Below, piece by piece: positions 56,919-64,000 of a DNA stretch of 64,000 nt (positions within the stretch are counted from its first letter, which is position 1; every line of letters begins with the position of its first letter). Source of the DNA: Uloborus plumipes. Taxonomy: Eukaryota > Arthropoda > Arachnida > Araneae > Uloboridae. The stretch covers positions 1 through 64,000 of the forward strand of contig JAXGGA010006580.1 in the NCBI GenBank assembly GCA_038373865.1, given 5' to 3'. Under the pieces are notes generated by a model that worked only from the letters and a program-made list of their open reading frames with translations, had not been told where the DNA came from and ran no database searches. The position numbers and the translations under genes are program-made.

Positions 56919-57963
56919 TATGAAAGCAGACTTCTTATTGCTGGAAAAATAATTGAATTGTCTACCAGTTTTAAATGTATTCAGCCGTTTTGCAACTGGT
57001 GGATAAGCATATTCATCTTTCTTTACATAGATATTCACTGCTGTTGTTTCAGTTTGCACAATTGTATATGGTCCCTAAATTGAACGAAAAATGGATCTTT
57101 TAGCATATCTTGAAAACTACAGGGTATTTTGAGCTCCCGTTTTGGATTCTTCTTTGAAATCACTTCTAGATTGTTTCTCCACCAAAATATTATATGGTTC
57201 CAGATCCTCATTTTTTCAAATAATAGTTTCATAATTCATAAAAAATTCAAAATTTCATCTGAGAGGAAGTCAATGACATTTTTACTGTTGGGTTGGTTCA
57301 TACTTTGATATAGAAAACAATATTTGCCGTACCCAAAGAGGTTTAGGTGTTATATGCACAAGTATCAAAAATATTTTTCACTTTTTTTTTTTTTTTTTTT
57401 TTTTTTTTTACGGTTCAATTGTGAACCAACGGTTGGAGCAAATTTAAAACAATTTGGTTTACGAAGTGAAATAATGATGCTGATCACAAAAATGTGATGA
57501 AAAAGGGGGGTTTTCATAGGAAATTTTAAAGTTGATGCCGATTTGTATCTGAAGACGACCCCTTAACAACAATTTACCTATACAGCATTTTGTAGAGCAC
57601 ATTATTTCTGAAAAAAATAACAGATTACACATGTCTCTAGTGTTCATAGTCTTCGAATACGAACCAGTGTTTCCTTTTTTTCATGACTGTACCTGCAGTC
57701 TAGCTCAAACTGAGATTTTACTCTATAAAGTTTTGCGCCACCGTGTATTTGAGTCCGATGAAACTTCTTCAGAATTTTTTTACAAATATTTCACGTTTTC
57801 GAATGACCATATATATTTTACATTTAGGTAACATACGCCACAAAGAGCCACCTGGAGGCGATGACTCAATTTTGTTAAAAAGTGCAGATACGACTTTTGT
57901 ATGTGTATTATTTGACATTTTTCATCATTTTTGGTAGACATTCTTCTTAACAAGCTAATTTAA

Positions 57964-58883
57964 TCTCCATGTATTATTTCTCTAAGCCGAATCCTATACC
58001 CGGTCGAAACTCGCTCATTTCTTTATCGAATTGCAAGAAAATTTATGATTTTGGAGCTTATACCGCGGGCTATTGACGAAAATTAGACCCACCCTCTAAA
58101 AAGTGTCGGTTCGTTTTTTATTCGAACTTCAATTTTTGGGCACAAAATTGACTCTATCTAGCGAAATAATCGTCGTATCGTCTCCATTTTGATTTCATTC
58201 GAAAGATTAAAAAAAATGCGTTCTTTAGAACGTTTCTGCGCTAGCGCCGCGTAACGAGAATCTCGAAAATCCACGTTTAAGCGACTTATAAGCGATTGAA
58301 GTTTGAAAAAGTTGAATTTTTTGCTCAACTGTTAAAATCGTTACATTGTTGTTCAAATCAATTTTAAATGCGACATTTCAAGCCAAGGCTTAGCTCGGTA
58401 AACCTTAATTGTAACTTTTATTGTTTCAAAATACTATGGTAGTTTTGAGATAACGTTAGTATTTAGGCAGAAATTCAAGTGAAACACGGACGATCGCAAC
58501 TCACCAACGCAATCGCTAATTCTCAAATTTGGATTCAAGTGAAACGTTACAATCGCTACGAGATGCGATTCTATCGTAATTCAACTTCCAATAGCGATTG
58601 CAATTTTGGTTTATTGCGATCGCCTAGAAGCGATTGCAATGGTGTTTCACTTGAATTCGGCCCTTAGTTTAGTAGTAGCCTTGGGCATTTGATTTTAATA
58701 TAGGGTATCACTTTTGTAGTAGTTGTAAAAGTGAACGTGTCTTTAATCTCTTTGAAAAGTTGTCAGAACGACGGCAGTAGATGGCGATGTTGTGCAAATG
58801 AAGCCAATAAAAATTGTCGTATTAAATTTTAAGTTTAAAGTTTTTTTTTTTTTTTTTTGCGGAATTCCGCACGGGTCACCTAG
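57964..58883 (+). mobile_element. Non-autonomous Helitron, 920 bp, with empty site in copy A
   Basis: Starts TCTCCATGTATTATTTC and ends with the hairpin GCGGAATTCCGC (58859-58870) followed by ACGGGTCACCTAG, exactly as Helitrons end (hairpin about 10 nt before CTRR). The insertion lies between A (57963) and T (58884), with no duplication; copy A shows the joined site aatttaaTagctttt (41550-41565). No Rep or helicase sequence. It carries the foldback MITE at 58466. Confidence 0.93.
58466..58663. mobile_element. Foldback MITE, family 2, copy b
   Basis: Ends GGCAGAAATTCAAGTGAAAC and (reverse) GGGCCGAATTCAAGTGAAAC, with internal gcgatcgc motifs; reverse orientation relative to 44858-45025. It is nested in the Helitron, with TTA-like flanks that hint at a PIF/Harbinger-type duplication. 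Confidence 0.8.
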
Positions 58884-59376
58884 TAGCTTTTATTCTAATG
58901 AATTTACTTTTTTTTCAAATGGCATCAATTTCATATATCAATACTGATAAAGTGAATAGGGAGAATATAATTTTCAAAAAATAATGTCATTCGTTCCTAA
59001 ACTGTTTAGAGAAGTTGGATGAATATTTTCATCAGTTGAGGTTACTTTAATCTTTATGCAGATGATTAATATTGCTTCCTTTATTTATTTCTTCCTATTT
59101 TCAACGATTTTTTTAACCGAATTCAACAAAGGAGGAGGTTATCAATTCAAAGCGTATACTTTTTTTTTTGTTTGTTCGCACATAACATCCGATCAGCTGA
59201 ACCGATTTGGACGATTTTTTTTTAATCGATAGGAGATGGTGTAACTTAGGTACCATGTACTTATATGACGATATTTGTTCACTAGAAAAAAAGTTATTAT
59301 GGAAAACAGTAAATTTCATGTCATTGCCCCATTAAATGATTAAATTTTCAATCCATTGTTGCAAAAATTTTTTGCC

Positions 59377-60062
59377 TCGCAACAGCAATATTAATAGTAA
59401 TCATGATGAAAAATTTGAACCAAGGCTTAACTAAATCTAACATGTAACTCATTAGCGGTAACGTACGTAGTATGTGTTAAAATCTTATGAACAACGAGAA
59501 ACTAGAATTGCTTTGAAATATAAATTAGTTGACAAACCGTTGATATTTAAATGGCTTTGATTAAGCTAGTACACAAATAAATACCAGAGAATAACAAAGA
59601 TTATTTTTTAGTGTCAATCGTTTATAATAAGGCCCCTATATATACGAGCCGGCGCATCAAGATTAAGTTTCACCACTTTGGATCCAGCGCGTGTTTGTGT
59701 GTTTGAGTGGTTGTCTTTTCTGGCCAGTAATCGAGTTTTGGTAATTTTTCACTGTGAGCAATTATTAGCGGCACGTGGATTTGGCAAAGCTTAGCAATGT
59801 GCCAAAACTTTTTTCTGGTAACCCTACTCCGCAACAATGAAAATTTGAAAGTAAAAGTTAAGGAATTGGATCCAAAGTGGTGAAACTTAATCTTGATGCG
59901 TCGGCCTGTCTATATAGCGGCTCTAGTTTATAATTTTAGACGCGTTGCTAGTTTCTTCCTTTTTTTTCAGTTTATTTTATGGAGCATTTACTTAAGAAAA
60001 TTAGGTGAAGTTCCGTAATGGAAACATTACCTTATTTCATAAGTACACTTACACTAAAAAGA
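59377..60062. other. Copy B-only segment containing an inverted-repeat MITE
   Basis: Absent from copy A. Includes the MITE at 59637-59917; the remainder is AT-rich without recognised content. Because copy A also lost the outer end of the adjacent foldback element, deletion from A is the simpler explanation. Confidence 0.6.
59637..59917. mobile_element. MITE with about 40-bp inverted ends
   Basis: ggcgcatcaagattaagttt followed by caccactttggatcca at the left is matched by its reverse complement at 59868-59905. Flanking tatata on both sides is compatible with a TA target, but the exact ends are uncertain. Confidence 0.7.
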
Positions 60063-60522
60063 TAAAATAAAATAATTTTGGAAAAAAATAGAATCGACTT
60101 CAGTTGGAAATTGCTCTAAAAAGTAAAAAATAATTTTTTTTCTTTGAACACCATCGAAACTACTTTTAAACATAAGTTTTGAAGTCGGCGCAAAAACGAT
60201 AGGTCAAATGTTATTTAACCATATTTTGCCAACATTTTTCAGAGAAGCCATTGAAAACTAAAAACAGAATATTTGTACCATTACACGAATGTGTGGTAAT
60301 GAATGAAATGTATGCGAATGCTTTTAAAGAACCTGGATCCATTAAAATGTATATAGTTGAATTATAGTTGCGTATGATTCTATACATTGTTTTAGCGCCG
60401 ACTTCAAACCTTATGTTTAAAAGTAGTTTCGATGGTGTTCAAAGAAAACAAATTATTTTTTTCTTTTTAGAGCAATTTCCAACTGAAGTCGATTCTATTT
60501 TTTTCCAAAATTATTTTATTTT
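60063..60522. mobile_element. Foldback element, complete copy
   Basis: Outer ends taaaataaaataattttgga match as a perfect inverted pair and continue through aatagaatcgacttcagttg and the caccatcgaaactactttta segment. It shows what the truncated sister at 42055 lost. Confidence 0.85.
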
Positions 60523-62420
60523 ATGTGTCGTAAGTCTTACAAATGCGAAGTCTATTTCATATGGATGTGAAATATATTTATTTATAGTACTACAACAAAA
60601 AAAAAAGTTTAATACTTATTTTTGAACAATTTTATTGGTACTAACTCACTAATAACTTTTGGCAATTTAAATTTAAATTATATTTATACATTACTGAATT
60701 TAAGAATCATACTCCTCAGCCCTTTTACAAATATTATTTATTCATCCGTTTATACTAGATGGAACAAAAAATAATGCAATTTATTAAAATTGCCGTATAA
60801 TTTTAATGATCATGTATGGCAATGAAAAATTTAAAGGTCTTTAATGTTTTTTGTTGTTGCTACTTATAAGGAATAAATGAATACGAAGAGAATCTGTCGT
60901 CATTATAAACTGCTTCGATTTTGACGTCATTCATTTGTTGTTTGCAGAAAAATGTGCAATTGCGAAGGTGGGAACATTGCATTTTCTTATTCAGGACGGT
61001 TATATGGTGGTAAATACAAAAATTCACGTAGTTACAAGATATGGTAAACGACTTGACACGGAACAGGTTTCACCTCGCGGTCTATTTGAGTAAGGCTTTG
61101 AATGAACGCAGGCAGCAGACAATTCTCTCTCTAAAGAAATGTTAAAAACAACGAGCTAGACGTAATTTCGACGTCATGGTGGGAATATGAAAAATAAAAG
61201 GAACAGCAAAATCGGTCTAGTGAGGATGAATTCCAATCTGCAATTGCTCAAAATAATAGTGAAAATTAAAAATAAATAATTATAATAAAAATAAATCGTA
61301 ATATAATTCAACCGCGACGAGATGGCCGGTGTCAATCAAATGAGAAAACGAGTCCATTCCTTAAAATAGATATTAAAATAGGTAGAATTTCTACCCATTC
61401 AAATTCCCCCATCAATTTTCGTGTGAGTATCACCCCTTCCTAAAAATGGACAATCCTGAAAAAAGGAGGCGTTATAGGCCATCTCTGCGAAGTTGAATTA
61501 TAATAGCAATTAAAATAGGAATGCTTTGTGTTGATCTATTATACAGTACGATTAGAGTGACTCCTTTTACTATTAGTTCTAAAAAAAAAAAAAAAAAAAG
61601 AGATAGGTTTTAAATTTTACTCGTTGAACTGGAATTCTAAGTATTCTTTTTTTAGTAAGCGTAGTAATACTTAATTCAGCATACTAAAACATGAGTTTAG
61701 CACGGGGAGTATCATAATAATGTAATCCGAAGCGTTGGGGTGAGGGAATAGTGAAGAAATGACAGTATTGGAAATGAACTGCGTCTTCTGTTACTGTTAC
61801 CAAAAAAGAGTAAACACTGTCTATAAACCTCGTTAAAATGACCTCCGAGGGAGCTTCAAGATCATTTTGTCTTCACCGGAGTTGGTCTTATCCGATGAAA
61901 AATAGACAGCAACCAGAACATGGATCGGAAATGCAGTTCATCCTTGCAGTAGTAGTTCATTTTAAGTGGGTTCGAATTTCCGAGGTTCGATTGTAAAAAG
62001 TTGATGCACCGCTTCCAGTAAGCAGAGAAGTTTCTTCAGAGGAATCAACAGCATACACAAAAGAGTATTTGTGATTTGGTGACTCGTAATCACTTAAATT
62101 CAAAGCTTTATAAAGAGTTTCCTACATATATGGAGGTGAATAAGTCGTTTTACGTGTAAGTATTAGAACATGTTTGTGTGAAAATGCGAATATTTAATAT
62201 TTTACAGCTGCCACTTTTTTTTTCTCTTCAAATGACTAATATAGATAAGATGACTCGTTGTGCAATTACTTACAGCAGTTGTCGATTTATAAAATCTTGG
62301 CTGCAGTTCCTCCTTAATTGTCGAGGAACTGACGATAGAAAAAAGCATGCACATGTGCTATTTAATTCCGCGACGTATAGAGTCCCAGGTCAAAAGGCCT
62401 ATCCTAGTACAGTAGTTTAT

Positions 62421-63346
62421 GTTCTCGAGTGGACGTGCATATCCTCTAGAATGCAAGTCACGGCAGCATGTTTGACAAGGTGTTTCTGCTCGTTTTATGA
62501 TCTATGCTATAGTAAGAGTTTTTTAACTTGCCCCCCCCAAAAAATGATTTTCCCATACTGATACACGTGGTGTCTCAAAAGTTGCTTTTAATCATCAGTT
62601 GATCACCATTATAATATTAGTCTCCTAGAATAAAATATTTATATTTTAAAATGACAACATTCGTCTACAAGTGAAAAAAAAAGAAAAGATATCTTCCGAA
62701 TTTTTTTTACGGAATTGAAAATAATTGGGATAGTATATGTTATCTCTAGGCAAATCATTATTCTTACCGAAAGATACCAGCTTAATGGGAGGATTATCTC
62801 ATTTAGTTTCCCCAAAAGTCGCAAAGTTTTTCAAAAGTGAACTTTTTCCTATGATTTTGAAATAAATATTTTAGAAACAGATGCGATTTTGTTGACGAAT
62901 TCTGCAATTAATTTCTCATTAAGACAATGTTATAAAAAATTAAGAGCTTTTATTCTGTGCCAGTATTGTAATATTATAAGGGAAAAAAAACTTCAAAAAA
63001 TATTTCAAGTTCAAGAAATTGTTTGACTCAATGATAATAAATATGAGTACGCTAAATAAAACGAAACTCATTCACAACGTCAAACATGAATAACAATATT
63101 TTCAGCATCGAATTTTGTTTTAGTGTCGAACCTAGAGACTCTAGAATCTACCTCTTGTTTGCCCTAGATGAAACTATTCACCGCAAAAATAACTTCTGAA
63201 GCTTCTGTTGCAAATTTGACTCAACACTTTGCTTGATGGTTACGTAGTATTTCTGAGAGCCCGAATTGCAAACTGTCTCCTCCAACCTAGTTTCATCTTG
63301 ATGTCATTGCTTCAAAAAAAAAAAAAAAATGTAATGACAGAAGGAG
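62421..63346. other. Unannotated region right of copy B
   Basis: AT-rich. No gene, RNA or repeat terminus was recognised. Confidence 0.4.
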
Positions 63347-63420
63347 GTACAGTCATAGAAAAAAAAAACGAAACCCTCGCTCGTATTCGAAGACTATTAA
63401 CACCAGAGACACGTGTAATA
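63347..63420. repeat. Terminal fragment of the 35351 repeat family, inverted
   Basis: Reads acagtcatagaaaaaaaaaa then cgaaaccctcgctcgtattc and agagacacgtgtaata, the reverse complement of 35972-36048. It is cut by the mariner insertion at its TA. Confidence 0.85.
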
Positions 63421-64000
63421 CACTGAAGTGACAAAAGTTATGGGATACCTCTTAATATCGTGTCGGCCCTCCTTTTGCCCGGCGAAGTGCAACAACTCGA
63501 CGTGGCATGGACTCAACAAGTCGTTGGAAGTCTTCTGCAGGAATATTGAGCCATGCTGTCTCGATAGACGTCCATAATTGTGAAAGCGTTGATGAGGCAG
63601 GATTTTGGGCACGAACAGACCTCTCGATGGTGTCCCATAAATGCTCAATGGGATTCATGTCGGGCGATCTAGGTGGCCAAATCATTCGTTGGAATTGTCC
63701 AGAATTTTCTTCAAACCAATTGCGAACAGTTGTGGCCCGGTGACATGGCGCATTGTCATCCATAAAAATCCCATCGTTGTTTGGGTACATGAAGTCCATG
63801 AATGGCTGCAAGTGATCTCCAAGTAGCTGCACATAAGCATTTCCAGTCAATGTTCGGTCCAGTCGCACTAGAGGACCAAGTCCATGCCATGAAAAAACAG
63901 CCCACACCATTACGGAGCCACCACCAGCTTGAACAGTGCCTTGCTGACAGTTTGGGTCCATGGCTTCGTGGGGTCTGCGCCACACTCGAACCCTACCATC
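63421..64000 (-). mobile_element. Tc1/mariner transposon, second copy, truncated by window edge
   Basis: Same inverted end as the element at 52756 (one substitution, CACTGAAGTGACAAAAGTTA) after a TA (63419-63420) in a sequence whose uninterrupted form is at 35972 (reverse). About four substitutions are visible over the 580 shared bases. Confidence 0.95.
63452..64000 (-). CDS. Tc1/mariner transposase, C-terminal part, runs off the window
   Basis: Open through the window edge. Aligns with residues 167-348 of the complete transposase at 52787, including D248 and E285. One residue change was noticed (NPASST for NPAPST, near residue 302). The N-terminal domain lies beyond 64000. Confidence 0.93.
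   Translation of the reverse strand, partial: DGRVRVWRRPHEAMDPNCQQGTVQAGGGSVMVWAVFSWHGLGPLVRLDRTLTGNAYVQLLGDHLQPFMDFMYPNNDGIFMDDNAPCHRATTVRNWFEENSGQFQRMIWPPRSPDMNPIEHLWDTIERSVRAQNPASSTLSQLWTSIETAWLNIPAEDFQRLVESMPRRVVALRRAKGGPTRY

Larger units (their letters stand above)
48885..62420. repeat. Segmental duplication, copy B
   Basis: Direct-orientation paralogue of 36411-47870. Insertions found only here: 50444-52267, mariner 52756-53973, LINE 55705-56217, Helitron 57964-58883. It keeps sequence deleted from A (56320-56918 and 59377-60090). Separated from copy A by about 1 kb. Confidence 0.88.

Overview
This window looks like a piece of an AT-rich arthropod nuclear genome, most likely a spider or another chelicerate. 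That assignment is inference from the style of the repeats and from the gene structure; no diagnostic RNA gene is present. It contains one recognisable host gene and, around it, a very dense layer of transposable elements in which insertions can be dated relative to each other.

Host gene (783-19763, minus strand): the first twelve coding exons of a DOCK-A guanine nucleotide exchange factor (DOCK1/2/5, Drosophila myoblast city, C. elegans CED-5). I located each exon by translation and by GT/AG borders. They join without a phase error into the first 353 complete codons: the start codon, the SH3 domain, the helical region that follows it, and the segment before DHR-1. The rest of the gene lies off the left edge. 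Its introns hold three hAT-type insertions with 8-bp target duplications (1345-3879, 9072-11850, 14432-14975), a Helitron with a helicase C-terminus and a duplicated 5' end (4128-5388), and foldback elements (6305-6740, 16952-17725).

Middle (19764-36410): no host gene recognised. A 1.57-kb long-inverted-repeat element flanked by TA sits at 24760-26324, and degenerate tandem repeats at 27290-28370. At 29001-35350 is a decayed Ty1/copia retrotransposon interrupted by three later insertions: a 203-bp solo LTR (duplication GTTAC), a 1.55-kb TA-flanked element with seven copies of one motif, and a 1.79-kb hAT element (duplication GTGGAAAA). When the second insertion is read out, the copia frame runs through a methyl-CpG-binding-like (MBD) domain between integrase and reverse transcriptase, the most unusual coding observation here.

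Right half (36411-64000): two diverged copies in direct orientation of one repeat-rich segment (A about 36411-47870, B about 48885-62420). Comparing them gives filled and empty sites for a Tc1/mariner element with an intact 348-residue transposase (52756-53973), a non-autonomous Helitron inserted exactly between A and T (57964-58883), a 5'-truncated LINE (55705-56217), a 1.8-kb TA-flanked element (50444-52267), a 3.5-kb inverted-repeat element (44152-47648) and a small element with an 8-9-bp duplication (37014-37308). A second, nearly identical Tc1/mariner copy begins at 63421 and runs off the window.
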